From contig JACEEZ010022462.1 of NCBI GenBank assembly GCA_016584305.1, positions 397,001 through 461,000 of the forward strand: 64,000 nt of DNA, written 5' to 3'. The position numbers and the translations under genes were made by a program. Shown here piece after piece: positions 1 through 13,100 of this stretch (within the stretch, counting starts at the first letter, position 1; each line of letters starts with the position of its first letter). The stretch comes from Chionoecetes opilio (lineage: Eukaryota > Arthropoda > Malacostraca > Decapoda > Majidae). The notes beneath the pieces are model-generated. The model made no database searches and had not been told where the DNA came from. It saw only the letters and a program-made list of their open reading frames with translations.

Positions 1-1639
1 TCAAATTCCATTCCAATGATTTTTTTTTTTTGGCCCTCCTACGGGTTTTCCCGCCCCACTTAAAGAGGTTTCCGAAACCCGGGCTTGTCCGTCCCGTCTG
101 CAGACACAGGAACCCCCAAATTTTCCCCCGGAACCCCCCGGGCCCAACCAAGAGCCACCCCCTCCTCCAATGACCTTTCCCTCCCTAGACTGGGTAACAA
201 CTTGCCGTCCCAAAGCAAACCAAAAGGGGCTTCAGGCTTGAAGGAGAGAGACATGGCATTTTCTTCGCGGTTCTTGACTCCCGGTCCGGTGGGTCGGCGA
301 ACGGGGCACAGTGAAAATTTTTGGGGTGTCCCTGGCCGGGCTCATTTCAGCAGCCCGGGGTAGGAGGGTGTCCCCAGCACGGGTGGACGATTGTCGCGCT
401 CCCCAAAGGGAAGGGTTCCCGCTTTCCCTTGGGGAGCTTTTCTCCTTGGAGGTCCGGGGCGGCGTGGGGCATTTAAACTGGTTTCGGAAGCTTTTTAAGT
501 CGAAATTTGAAGTGAAAAACTCCAAAATCCAAACCCCGTCCGATCTAAAAGTGGATGCCCAAGCACCGCGTCCTTCTTTTTCCTCTCTTCCATCCTTTTT
601 GTCCTTTTACGTTTTGCTTCTCCCATTTGCTTTGCTTTTTAGCTTTTTCGTCCCCAGCCAGCCATCGACACTCTGCGGTCCCCCCCTCTGAGCCTCCAAG
701 AAAGCCTTGTCTTCCTCGGGGATCTTCGCTTCCATTGCCCCTTTGGGAAAAGCGGATGGGCGAACATGTCTTCGAGGCTGTCTCTGAAGAATTTACTCTT
801 TTATTTTTTTTCCGTCCTGTCTTCCGTACTTGGTTTCGCCAAGGCGTACAAAGGGGTTTTTCCCCCTCGTACAGTTTGAGGGTCTTTTTCTTTCCCCCCC
901 GACACCCTCCGACGTCGGAAAGTTCGGGAAGTCGCCACACTTACAAGACCTTCTCACGGTAGAAACTGCTGCAGCAAAAAAAACCTCCTTCTTTATCTTG
1001 TGGTTGGGAAAAAACACCTTTGGAAAAACCTCGCCTCTCGACGGGAAGGGCCCATTCCCCGGGAATGAGATGTTGGGGGGCTTCTCCCCGTAGCCTTTCC
1101 ACTCCGGAATCGTCTTTTACACGCCATCACGTTTTGACCTGGGGAAAACAAAAGAGACCAAATACGTTTTTTTATTTTACATCGATAAAAACTACATAGG
1201 CATTAGCTACATTAAAATTTATAGTGATGGAAATAAAAAGGGTACGGCAGGCACACACTTTTAAAAAGACTAAATTTTACACACTAAATAGTTGTAATAA
1301 AAATGTTGAGAAACAAACCGACAAAAAAGGGCAAACCCCAAAAGCGACCCCGACCCACGGACAACTACCTCACTTTTCCCGATGCCGAGCAGAAAATGAA
1401 CGAAATGCCCCGCCCCTAAAAGGGCGGGGAGGAAGCTGAAAGTTTTCCTGTTTGAGCTTGTCCCGACCGGGAACAAGGGGAACATGGGGCTGGAGTTGGG
1501 GGGATACATGTCGGTTTTTTTGGGGGGAAACCCCACCCGAGTTTTATGTATATTTTCCCTTTTTTTTTTTCCCTTTTTTTTTTTAAAATCAAAATAGTGC
1601 CGTGGCTATTATGGTTTTAGGGCTCTAGTGCTCAAGTGG
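1..1639. other. No gene seen; homopolymer-rich sequence
   Basis: I see no supportable gene, RNA or transposon end here. The reading frames present are short and match nothing I recognise. The sequence is unusually rich in runs of 3-6 identical bases, and 1550-1585 is nearly pure T broken by CCC. The texture resembles a poorly corrected long-read consensus or a very decayed repeat. A similar texture recurs at about 26570-29230. Confidence 0.5.
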
Positions 1640-2046
1640 TTGGCCTCTCACATTCTGGAGGGTCGTGATGGTTGGCCCCTCCGCCCGTTGGTGGCACCAA
1701 ACTGGAATTTTTTTTTAGTGGAAAAACCTGGGTGGTTTTTAGTTAAGGTCCATTTTCTGTGAGGGTCAACCCTCAGTTTTAGGCTCATGATGCCACCTAT
1801 TGTCCCTCCGCTGCACTTGAAGTCACAGTCGCAGGAACAGGTATGCATCACGCGGTTTTCTTCGGCCACTTGACGATGGATTTACAGTTGCTCCGTGGTG
1901 GGACTTGAACTCGGGATCTTGTGCTCACCTCCCAGGCTTCTGTCGACCACGTTAAAGTTGTCCGAAAGAGTTGCCCCCGGCAGGACTCGAACTCGGGACA
2001 TTGAGCTCACCACTCCGTGACGCTAACCACTCGGTCACCGCCTCCC
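1640..2046 (-). repeat. tRNA-derived SINE-like repeat
   Basis: On the minus strand, 1971-2046 reads like a tRNA half: an A-box-like TGACCGAGTGGTTAG (2023-2037) followed by a B-box GTTCGAGTCC (1983-1992), the RNA polymerase III internal promoter pattern. A second B-box-like GTTCAAGTCC lies near 1902-1911, so the head may be dimeric. A related, more decayed copy sits at 62120-62372. Real tRNA genes lack the long unrelated body seen here, so a SINE is the better reading. Confidence 0.6.
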
Positions 2047-3266
2047 CAAATATATACCGTATTTGCCGGCGCTTAAGACGCAGCTTTTTCCCAAGAAAGG
2101 GAATGCAAAATTCACCCTGCGTCTAATGCGGCCATATTACTAATGAGAGGTCGGGCAGAGAATGCAGAATCGCCGGTGGTGTATTACTAAGGGGGTCTTG
2201 AGTGATCTGTGTTGAGCAGTAGACTACTGATCACAAATTTGTAACTGTGTTACTAATAATATCAACAGTAATGCATAATACCAAGAAAAAGTTGGAGTTT
2301 AAGAGAAAACAAGAGGTGGGGCAACAAGGTCGCGGTTTCTGCTGCCAAGATGGCCGTCAGATGTAAACATCACCCCCCCTCCCGCAGTCCCGCTGCCGCT
2401 CTCCACTGTAAATGGATAAGAGACAGGGTAGGCCGTTATACCACCTCGATCCCTCAATCCTCACCCCTGTATCTCTATGGATAAGGAAATTGTAAACTGT
2501 AACTGGAAAGAGTGCTAGTAAAAAGGCCGCAACGGTACCTGTAGACGGGACGGAAGCCTTCCACACATCACACCAAGACCAAGACCCATCACGGCGCCAA
2601 GACTTCATCTGCCTCAAGGCCGAATCACACCATACCATCATGCCTTGACCTGTACCTTCCTGAGGAAGACTAATCAACCCTCGCGACTGTGATAGATTCA
2701 CAGGTGTAAACCATGGCGAATATCTTCGATCCAGACATCGGTGCCCTTCAACAATAACAAAAAGGTAGAGATGGTTACCTTACAGCAGGGGTCGGCAACC
2801 TCCGGCCCGCGGGTCAGATCCGGCCCTCAGAGTCCGAACTCATGGCCTGTCACCCTGCTTGATATTTATATAACAATCCGGCCCGCAACAGCCTAGCCAA
2901 CTAAATGAGTAAGTCAGCACCTCTCGACGTGATCGTGGCGGGTAGCGCGGGGCAAATTTGCATGACTGAGATCTTTACCACAGAAGCACCACGGAAAATC
3001 GCCAGGGAGAAAATGACTACAGGGCAACACGTGATCATGTCGAGAGGCGCCGACGTGGGACTGGCCACTATCGTGGCATCTGACAACTCTGCATTACACG
3101 TGATGTCCCATGAGCAGTCTTCCCTCACCACCAACGGTCACGCCAGCGGCCAGTCTCCGTAGGAGTTCGTACTGAGAAGAGGTATGCATCAAACTTTCTT
3201 AGTCTGAAATGTACTTTTATCATTAGGGAATGTGGATAATATAAAGTGCATTTCTTGCTGCTACTT

Positions 3267-3440
<174 letters not shown>

Positions 3441-3794
3441 CTTCACCCAGCCTCCAAGCTCACAACCCCATTCACGCTCACTAGTGACTCGTATTGGTAG
3501 GTCCTGTCCCGGCCGCATGCCCAAATCAGACAATGGCTTACTGAGCCTTACTGAAACACATGCGCGCACACTCAAACACGCCCATACAAACACACGCACG
3601 CCCACGCCCCACACAGGGGCGTAACACTATGTTTGTCACAAAATACTGTGTGGACGTCTGTATCGTAATTTTAATTATTGTATGCATTTTTTTTTACTAT
3701 GTAAAAGTCTTGCATGTATTCGTGTCTAACATGTGGATCATTATTTCGCACTTTGTGCTTATTCTTTATTTTTCTTTATTTTTAGCCAATCATC

Positions 3795-5606
3795 ATGTCT
3801 GCAATTGTTAAGAAGAGGAAAGTGGACCTCGAGTGTCGGGCCTTCAACCCTGAGTGGGAGAAGTACTTTTTTCACTGAACGCTTTGGACAGGCCCAGTGC
3901 CTCATTTGCTTGAAGACTGTGGCTGTCCTCAAAGAGTATAATATGCGCCGCCACTGGGAGACAGAGCACCAAGCATCAAGCTTTGCATCGATGTCTGCTG
4001 CCGAGAGGAAGGAGGCCATTTTCAAACTGTCAGGCAACCTGCAGAAAAGCACTTCACTCTTCCATAAGCAGACTACTGAGCTGACAAAGTGACGCGCGCC
4101 AGCTATGAGGTTTCCCGCCTCCTTGCTCGCCGGATGAAGTCATTCACAGACGGGGACTTTATCAAGGAGTGCATCATGGTTGTGATAGATTCCCTCTGTC
4201 CTGAAAAGTGTTCTGCCTTTGAAAGTGTGAGCCTTTCACCCCACACTGTTTGCCGTTGCATTGAGGAGATATCAGACAGCATGAACGACTCGTTTAAGAC
4301 CTGTTGCTCAAATTTTGATGCCTTCTCTCTCGCTCTTGATGAGAGCACAGACATGAAGGACACAGCCCAGCTGGCGATTTTCATTCGTGGAGTCACTGCT
4401 GCCCTTCAGGTTTATGAGGAGTTTCTCCAGCTTGTTCCATTGCACGGCACCACCACTGGGCAAGACATCTTCGACGCCGTGCTTCAGTATGTGAAGCAAC
4501 ACTCCCTCGACCTGTCCCGTCTCGTGTGCGTGATGACCGACGGTGCCCCAGCAATGACTGGAAAGAAGAAGGGTGCCGCCTCACTGTTATTGCGTCACTG
4601 TGAGGCCGCTGAACACACCCAGCCCATCCACAAGGTGCACTGCATCATCCACCAAGAGTCCCTGTGCTCCAAGTCTGCCAACCTTACTGATGTCATGTCT
4701 GTAGTCGTGAAGGTTGTCAACTCCATCCTCTCCCGCAGCCTTAACCACCGCCAGTTCCAGGCACTAACGGACGAAGTCAACGCACACTATGGTGACCTGC
4801 TTTACTTCTGTGAGGTCCGCTGGTTGAGTCATGGAGCCATGCTGTCCCGCGTGTGCGACCTGCAGCAGGAGATCGCCACCTTCCTCCGTCAAAAGAACCT
4901 TCCCGGTGCTGAGCATTTTTCCAACCCGCAATGGCTTGCTCGTCTGGCCCTGCTCACAGATATCACTACGCATCTAAATGACCTCGATGTTAAGTTGCAA
5001 GGCAAAAACATTCTAGTCACAGACATGTATTCGCACATCACCGCCTTCGAGGTAAAGCTGCGCTTGTGGGAGGCTCAACTGGCTGCTGGTCAGTTTATGC
5101 ATTTTCCTCGTATTGCGGCTTGTGCACCTGATGACGTGGACCTGAACACTTGTGTTGGTGTTGTCACCTCTTTGCGGGAGGAATTTGCCTCCCGTTTCAC
5201 AGGTGTCAAGCCACTGGCTACGGGCTTCAAGCTGTTCACCTCCCCCTTTGACTTCCCTGTGGACGAAGCCCCTGCCTCCCTGCAGATGGAGTTGGTGGAG
5301 CTTCAGTGTAATGACGAACTGAAGGCAAAGTACCGTACCGCTTCTCCACTGTCCTTCTTCCGTGACCTCCTCCTCCCTTCTAACAAATTTATAAATTACA
5401 TTGAGCATGTAAAACGCATCGTTGCCATGTTTGGCAGCACTTACTGTTGTGAACAACTCTTTTCAAAAACGAAATATACAAAGTCTCGCATTCGCTCCCA
5501 GCTAAGTGACCGCCACCTCAATGACATTCTGCTCTTGTCTACCTCATCAATCGATCCAGACATTGAATCACTTCTCCATGGCAAACTGCACCAAACATCC
5601 CACTAA
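3795..5606 (+). pseudogene. hAT transposase, BED finger plus catalytic domain, frame broken
   Basis: The long frame 4089-5606 encodes about 505 aa of hAT transposase. It has ALDESTD (first catalytic Asp region), CVMTDGAPAMTGKKKG (second Asp region), RWLSHGAML, and a C-terminal hAT dimerisation segment containing YCCEQLFSKTK and RLNDILLL-like residues (here RHLNDILLLS). The N-terminus starts at the ATG at 3795 (MSAIVKKRKV, a basic, NLS-like start) and runs into a BED-type finger (CLIC then HWETEH). Two frame breaks separate these parts: near 3870-3878 the first frame stops and the finger continues in another frame, and a stop at 4090-4092 precedes the catalytic frame. Both look like one-base lesions. 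The family typically has about 600 aa, so little is missing. The nearest relatives known to me are GTF2IRD2/ZBED-type proteins. The copy is probably inactive but only lightly damaged. Confidence 0.9.
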
Positions 5607-6106
5607 TTTGCATGTCTCTTGATAAAACTGTTTTCTGCAGTCACTGATTTGCATGTTTTTCAATAAATTTCTAGTAATCTAGTCACTGGTTTGCCTGCTT
5701 TTCTATATTTTTTTGTATATTGTTACAAACTGTTTTCTGCAGTCAATGATTTGCATGTTTTTCAATAAATTTCTTGTAATCTAGTCACTGGTTTGCCTGC
5801 TTTTCTATAAAAATTTTGTACACTGTCACTTTTGGGTTCTCTTTGGCACTCCGGCCCGCAGGCTACTCCTAAAAGCTTTCTCTGGCCCTCGCACTGAAAA
5901 GGTTGCCGACCCCTGCCTTACAGTGTTACCTTAATATCCGGGTAAATTTTTGTTATTGGGCAACCACCGATTTCGAGGCCGAAACTTAGTTTTCCTGAAT
6001 AGTTTTGGAGTGTTTCGAATTAATCTGGCTCTTGTTTTTGTCGGAAATCAATGTTTGTTTACATGTGTGGGGTGGGGTGCCCGCCCTGCCCCTCCAAGCC
6101 CGCCCC

Positions 6107-7782
6107 CAGTGGCGGTTCTAGCACTAAAAAACTGGGGGGTCCAACTTGGGGCCAAGGTAAATGTAGGGGGGCAAAACAAAAGTTTGGAGGGTCCTGTAAC
6201 TAGGGGGGGGGGGGGGGGGCACCACATAAAGTTTTGAAAGCTGATCACTTTCCAGGGTCAATCTGAGGCCTATGGAGGGATATGTTAGACTATCAAAGTG
6301 ATATTCAGTTAGAAAAAAAGTATTTTCAAAAGAACATTGGGGAAGAATTAAACGAAAGTTCATCTGAGATTTCAGTCTCAGGTCCATTTTCTCTGCTGGT
6401 GAGTATAATAATCCAAGCTGGAAATGTGAAAATTCGTGCTCTCAGGTACGTTTTATTGAAAAGAAAAGACCAATAATAATACCAAACATACTGAACAATT
6501 AAAATGCAAAAAATATGTCAGTTGTTTATAATCCCATCAACATAAATGTGTTATGTACGTACCTTAGTCTACCTATAACCTCATACGTTGAAAATTCTGT
6601 TTACACAAATAGCTATGATTTTTAGACATGGGCATGCAAATGCTACATTAGACACAATGGTGATGATACCTTCATTCGGCAGCAATATATTTAGTTCAGC
6701 TTAATCCTACGATTATCATGCCGACTGTCAAATTCATCAACAAAGCAATCTAAATCAATTCCCTCAGCGAGTGCACTTTCAATCGACAATAGTGCAATGT
6801 TACTCAGTCTGTCACTTGTCATAGAATTTCTGAGAATTTTTTTTACTAATTTCATTTTTGAAAAGCTCCTCTCACATGAAGCGCTGGTAACAGGAAGAGT
6901 TACGGCTATCAACAATAACTTGTATAAACAATCAAATGCAGCCTTGTACGGACATATGAATGACAGGAATTGTGCAATTGATGTAGGTTGTTCAGGTTCT
7001 TTCATGAGTAATTTTTTCACTATAGGTATCTCATGTTTTAAATCACTTTGATTGACTGAGTAGGCCACTGCAAATGCCTTCAAATTTTGTTCAGACAAGA
7101 ATGTCTGTCCTCCAGGACAGAGAGCTGAAATACCACAGAAAATCGCAGATGAGTCTTTGGTACAACAACGGTCTAAGTCGCTAATCAAACAGTCTAATAC
7201 TTCATACAAAATGCTGCTGTGCTGCACGTGACTTGAGTCATATCTTTGACCGGTTGTTTCCAGCACGATGAATTAATCAAGTTGTCGAGGTTTTCTTCTC
7301 CGACTTGCACAACTGCATGGCCATAGTATGGTAGTGTAAAGTGCCTGCATGCAAAACAGAATATCGCATCACGTTCTTGAGAATATTCAGCCCATTCACA
7401 TTTGTCAAACCAAGCACCCACGAATGACCGAGCATGGGACTTCCCTTTACTATGCTTAGGATACTCTCTGAGACGTGGTTGAACAGGAGTATCAGCAGCC
7501 GATTTAGAGATGTCAGTTGGTGCAGCATCATCCTTCTTTTGATAATAATAATAATTATTATTGTTATTTCTATTATTGTAAGCAGTATTACCAACTCCTG
7601 TTATCGCGCTAGTGGTAGTGAGTTGTGCTCGGCGGCGGCCGTGCGACCGACCCCTGTGGCCTCGTGGCCCCTTGCCACGGGGCCATGATCGCGGCTTGAA
7701 AGTGGGCCCGTGGGGGGGCCAAGCAGGGGGTCAGCCTAATTTCAGGCCCCCCCCCCCATGCCCCCCTGTAGAACCGCCACTG
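6107..7782 (-). mobile_element. hAT transposon, TTF-finger (ZMYM1-like) type, internally deleted
   Basis: Ends are CAGTGGCGGTTCTA and its reverse complement TAGAACCGCCACTG. The 8-bp flanks 6099-6106 and 7783-7790 are both CCCGCCCC, a perfect hAT TSD. Copy B has the empty site at about 45950-45958. The element is 1676 bp and its transposase remnant is on the minus strand. Long G/C runs lie just inside both ends (about 6203-6219, 7747-7757). Confidence 0.95.
6691..7540 (-). pseudogene. hAT transposase remnant: TTF-type finger joined to dimerisation domain
   Basis: Reading the minus strand, 7540-7210 gives the TTF-type zinc-finger region (ARSFVGAWFDKCEWAEYS, then DAIFCFACRHF). From about 7235 to 6691, in another frame, comes the hAT C-terminal dimerisation domain (LPVTSASCERSFSKMK, then RLSNIALLSIE). 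In intact relatives several hundred residues with the DDE-type catalytic core lie between these parts; here they are absent, so the copy is an internal deletion derivative with a frame change at the junction. It cannot encode an active transposase and would depend on a partner in trans. Confidence 0.88.
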
Positions 7783-8476
7783 CCCGCCCCGCAAACATTG
7801 CTAAGCTTCACACTGCCATAGTATTGATAATTTTCGTTTGATCTCTATATCTTTTGTTACTAAACCAATCCCCACCTCTAACCTAACCTAACCTAATCTG
7901 ATTTAACCTAACTTAACTTTCTGGCTGAAATAACGGTAGATTTTCGTTAGTACGTGTAATGCGATTATTATTCAATTGCACCACTGGAAATGGGGCTCTA
8001 ACTACTCAGAATGAAGAAAGCTACACGATAATATAGGTAAGAATCCTAGGACTTTTGAAAGCCCACTACCGAAACAATACCATGATCTTTACTGCAAATT
8101 TTCCACAAAGTCTAAACACATAGCAGAAAAGCAACAACGACATACTTACAACATTAAATCTAAGCTGAATGTCATAGGTAGAAAATATTAGAATATCAAT
8201 CTGTGGAGCATCCTGTAATAAATGATGACCGATTTTGGTTACCCTACACTGTCATTCTCTTCATATTTTAACTAGTATAATTTTTCATTCACATTCACTG
8301 CACTGTGAATATTGTATTTGGGTACATGCTCAAAATCATTTGTTTTCCCTTACAAAACCTTTTTTTAATAACTTTTAATAAATTTACAAAAAATAAGTCC
8401 TCAAAACACAAATAATTTTGTTTTCACTAAATATTTTTGTAAAATACGGGTGCGTCTTATGCGCCGGCAAATACGG

Positions 8477-8843
8477 TATACACTCAACCCATGATTTATC
8501 GGACTAAATGGGGAATTGTAGTCCGTTGCTTGGTATTCGCGGGCCGGACGCCATTATTTTTCATACATTACACTGTTTATTACATAATTATAGAGACAAT
8601 AAAAATATGAAATATGATTATGAATAAGCATTTATAGGTATTAAGAAACGTATTGATATGTATAACGTAGACTCTACATATTACAAAACAAAAACAAAAA
8701 AATTATTGTAGTTTTTGTTTTACTTACCGTAAACTTCATGTAGAGCTTCATGTATACAGGACAATGTACAGAGAAGGCTTCTATTCAGAGTCCGAGGTTG
8801 TGTCCTAGCGGACACTTTTTTCAAGCAGCGGACTTATTGAGTA
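8477..8843. other. Non-coding; possible decayed TIR element
   Basis: No gene is visible. The left part (8484-8552) has GTCCG/CGGAC motifs, and the right part (8790-8842) has GTCCTAGCGGACAC and GCGGAC, which look like the ends of a decayed pogo-like element. The terminal match is too weak to call. Confidence 0.3.
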
Positions 8844-9060
8844 CCGTAAATGGCGGCGTATAAGTCGACCAGGCGTACAAGTCGACCTCATGATTATTAG
8901 CTCAAGATTACGGGTTAGGCCTATACTTGCCGTATAAGTCAGCCCCAAAAATACGGTAGGCTACTGGTAGGCCAAAGCTTACAAAGTCTTTACCCCCGTA
9001 GTGTATGGTCACGATATATTTGTAGATCAGAATTACCGGTTGTATTGTTAGAGTGAGGTA
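8844..9060 (-). mobile_element. Fragment of F-family TIR element, inverted
   Basis: 8844-9060 is the reverse complement of 17855-18049, the right end of element F. It begins CCGTAAATGGCGGCG after a TA and includes the shared CTACGGGGGT and AACAATACAACCGGT motifs in inverted form. The other end is missing. Confidence 0.8.
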
Positions 9061-9088
9061 CGATGAGTTGACTTCATCATCACGACTA

Positions 9089-9829
9089 CCGTATTTTACG
9101 GCTTATATGACGCACTTTTTCCCTAAAAAATTCCCTGCAAAATACTCATGCATCTTCCAAGACGAATGTTGTAGGAGGTTAACTTAGGTAGCTATTCAAT
9201 TCGGCCTCTTAAATGATGTAACCTCAGTACTTATCTGTTATCTGTCTTCACGCTGTGATGTATACTGCGGTACTGGCGGGAGCCATTCCGCCTCGGCAGA
9301 TTGGGGCCAACAGTCATTCCGTGAATAAGGAACTTTGTTACATTAGATGAAAGTTTGTATACTTGTGTACATGCAGCCATCATAAATACTACACGCATAC
9401 AGGAAAATTCAAACAATATGTGGTGAGGCACAGGAGGCAGGCAACGTAGTGAGGCACGGGAGGACGTGAGAGGTGTTTACACTCAGGGCGACAAAGCCAG
9501 ACTCAGCTGATCGGCACGCCAGGCAGGCACGCAGCTGCACACCGCCACGGTCGGGTTTGTTTTCACTGCCGCCGTCCGACCTGCGTGTACATGTTCAGCC
9601 AGACGACATGACGATTTACTTATACTATCGCATACAAGCTAGAAAATAAAAATGGCTGATGAGCAGTGCTGAATGAAAATAATGAATAGTGAGTGTGTTC
9701 TTGTGTGAAAATGACTGTACGTATATCGGACAACAGTTTTGGTGATGTGGTTTTTTTCTCTTAGAAATTTCTTTCCAAAATCAGGGTGCGTCTTCCAAGA
9801 TGCAGCGTCTTATAAGCCGTAAAATACGG
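9089..9829 (+). mobile_element. TIR element C (CCGTATTTTACGG family), 741 bp
   Basis: Starts CCGTATTTTACGGCTTAT and ends with the inverse, between TA dinucleotides (9087-9088, 9830-9831). No coding capacity. It is related to element D (52899-53439), which lies in the opposite orientation and shares the CTGCATCTTGGAAGAC subterminal motif and the CTGCCGAGGCGG core. It ends about 140 bp before the first recognisable GlcAT-I exon. Confidence 0.82.
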
Positions 9830-9971
9830 TACTTCATCCTATGTTGATTTTTATGATAGCCAGAGAATATGGGTACTATTACAATCTCTACATCCTTAAC
9901 AGGCTATATTATTGTGACATGAATAAGATGCCTGCTGTGTATGAAAAGTCAACAGATTTTTCTTACTACAG

Positions 9972-10102
9972 GTTGGATTGCTGAAGTCTGTCCTCAAGCA
10001 ATATTCAATACCAGAGAGAGAATATTCAGATGTTTTGTTGCCAGTCATATATGTCATCACACCTACATATGCACGCCCCCAACAGAAGGCTGAACTCACA
10101 AG
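9972..10102 (+). CDS. B3GAT3: GlcAT-I exon a (stem end and start of catalytic domain)
   Basis: Acceptor TTACTACAG precedes 9972 and donor GTATGT follows 10102. The exon begins in phase 0 and ends with two bases of an Arg codon. It contains YVITPTYARPQQKAELT, the first strand of the GT43 nucleotide-binding half. Confidence 0.92.
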
Positions 10103-13100
10103 GTATGTACCGTAGTTACATGAAGAAGAAAAAATGTAAGTTATTTTTATGGAGTAGAAGTGCCATAAGGTTTTTCTCCGAACCCCCAGATTAAAGTCCG
10201 TGTTCCTCCACGTGCCGGCATTGCAATGGATTGTTGTCGAAGATGCACCCAAGAAATCACAGATGGTATCAAACTTCCTGGAGACATCTGGGTTGACTCA
10301 CACCCACCTACACCAAGCAACACCTCAAGAATGGAAGCTCACAGATGCAGTATGTACACTTGAGATGTGATTTATGTTCATGATATTGAATAGAAAGAAG
10401 AAAGAATTCACTAAAATTCTTACCAAAATAAAGTGAAAATATATTTTTTTGCTAAAAACTCCAATTGTAACTTATATGTATAGTTGAAAATGCATGAAAT
10501 GAAGATATTTTCTAGCTGTAGCAACTTTGAACATTTTCAGGACCCAAGATGGCGAAAGCCCCGCGGAGTACTGCAGAGAAATTCTGGCATCCGGTGGCTG
10601 CGAAGGAAGTTCACTGGTGTTGTTAATCCCCGAGGAGTTGTTTACTTTGCAGATGATGACAACACTTATAGTTTGGAGCTTTTCCAGGAGGTGAGGTGCT
10701 GCTTCATATGAAAAAACATTCTTCTTTCAGCATTCACTTGTAAGAACTCACATTATGAGGTGCGAAGAAAATGTTCCGATACTACACCCATAAATAGCCG
10801 ACAGTGTACCTAATGTATGTATTTAAATTTGGCTGCTTCCTCCTTCAAAATAATCACGTAAAGCAATACACCGCTCTCAGCGCTTCTACCATGATTGGAA
10901 TGCTCTCTGGAAGTCTCATTCTTTAAGCGTATTAAGAAGCACCATCTGCAATTCATCTGGACCTTCTTTATGGTGTCAAAGCAGAGACCCTTTACTTGAG
11001 CTTCATCTTGGGGAAGAGGTAGAAGTCACAGGAAGCCAAATCCTGTGAGTAAGGGGGTTGGCAAGTGACAATCTTGTAGGTGTGGCCCAAAAATGCTCAC
11101 GTTCTCAATGCAGTGTGAGAAGGCGTGTTGTCATGTTAAAGAGTACCCCATTGCCATTGTACCACACATTTCAGGTCATTTATGCATTATGTTCTTCCTC
11201 AAATACCTCAGAATGGTATAGTAGAACTCAGCATTGACAGTTTAACCCTGGTAGATAAACTCAAGTTGCATAGCCGCATAAATGTTAAAAAAAACGACAA
11301 GCATTCTCTTGGTCGAGCTCCTGACTTGCCTCTCCTCTCCGGTCTTGGAGACTGTGGGCTTTTCCACTGTAAAGACTGCAGGTTTGTCTTTAGGCCAACT
11401 GTGTCTCAGTACATGTAAATGGATATGCTGGTAATATTGATATACAGCTTATGCTGTGAATTACTACCGTAGAGAACAGTATAGTCGCCAGCTGCAATAA
11501 TGTCGCCAGCCGCCAAATATTACGAATTATAGCATCACTACTGATTTGTATGTGCCACTGAAGATGATACAAAATAGTTTATATCATGACTGTATAATCT
11601 GCCCTGTTTCGGCGTTGTTTTATGCTTTGTATCTGCATGTATATACGGTTTCAAATTTCCCTACTCGGTTTTTTTTCAGGCGGCGACGACGGCGGGAGGT
11701 CACTAAGAACATAAACACTAGATGGCGACTTTAATGTAGCCCGTTATCAATGTCGCCACTCGGTTTTATTTTGGTAATTTGTTCATTTATAGCCATACTA
11801 TGACACAGATGAAGACACAAAATGACACAGACTCTCCAGATAACCCCTTCTAACTTTCCTGAAATCATGGATGTAGAAATGTAAGTATTAACGCCACCAC
11901 ACGTCTGTAAATAAAGAAAAAACGTTGTCCTGGCGACTTTAGTGTTATCTACGGTAGCAAGTTTACTCAGATGATGTAGAAAATCTTTCGGAGTGTAATT
12001 TAAGGAAATAAATTGTATCTTAGACGATGAAAACTATGGTACAGTGGGGTACTCTACGATAATGATACATTCCAAAGGGCATAACGTTATGCAGAACAAT
12101 GTAATACGAACTGAAGGTCTTATAGGGAAAATTTTATTGGAACCTACCTACCGCTAAAAAATCCTAACTATCTTGAAATGTGCTAAATTAAATAGATAAA
12201 ATGCTGTTTTAAGCACTTAATATTACTAACTTTAGTATGGTGCCAAATGTTGCTTGTTCTGATGGTGCTGGGAGGCGGCGGCTGGTGGCTCTGAAAACAC
12301 CATCTCAGCGTTGTTATGGTTACCTGAATAGCCGACCTCAGAACATGTGAAATCTTTTCTTACCACATCTTACTATTGAAAACAGCATTGTTAATACAAG
12401 CATTGGTTAATTTTAATGTTATAGAAAACAATAATTCCTAATGGAAATGACAGGAGTGAATTTCTCTCTGGCTACTACGGGTGCTTCGGGATGACTTGCA
12501 ATACCATTAACTATCCCGATTAATTTCCCAGTCACGATCGCCTTTGTCATTGGGTTTCACTTGTAATATGGCCGTGTGTGTGTGTTGTGTGTCGCACTTG
12601 GGCATCGGTGCTCGGATTTCATAACATTCTACAAACCTCAATTTTTGCCCTGCAAGGCATCGAACTACAAATTTAATGGTTATGTACTTAACCTATCCTA
12701 TCATGCATCTGGGAAAAAAAAAAAAAAAAAAAATGACAGGCATTACTTGAAAAATAAGCAAAACTGTAGAAAGTCCTTTGGCAACACAACCCAAAGACCA
12801 CAAGCAAACGCACTTCTCTATACAAGGAGACGTCTCTTCAGGGGAAGACCCAGTGCATCTGTACTGGTCTGAGGGTAGCATGTGTTGTGGTCAAGTTAGC
12901 TATGTCATTGATGAGAGAAACGTCCATATTTATACCAGAGATAGAGTTCAGTCTGGGTTCCTACCAATATGGTGTGCGCCTTTCTGGCATCAATTTGAAA
13001 AAGTGCGCCTCCACTGGATTTTAGCGTGGATATTCACATTTCATACGCTAATCTGCACGTGCCCTCGGTGCTCATCTCCATCGCGTTAGCCCTTGAGCCT

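Noticed and set aside
1971..2046. A functional tRNA gene on the minus strand
   Set aside because: A- and B-box are present but the acceptor stem does not pair convincingly and the segment is part of a longer repeat with a second copy at 62120-62372; a SINE head is more likely.
7875..7915. CCTAACCTAACC tract, possible telomeric repeat or interstitial telomere (also near 46535)
   Set aside because: The tract lies inside the backbone shared by elements A and B, with the same imperfect units in both copies; it belongs to the transposon.
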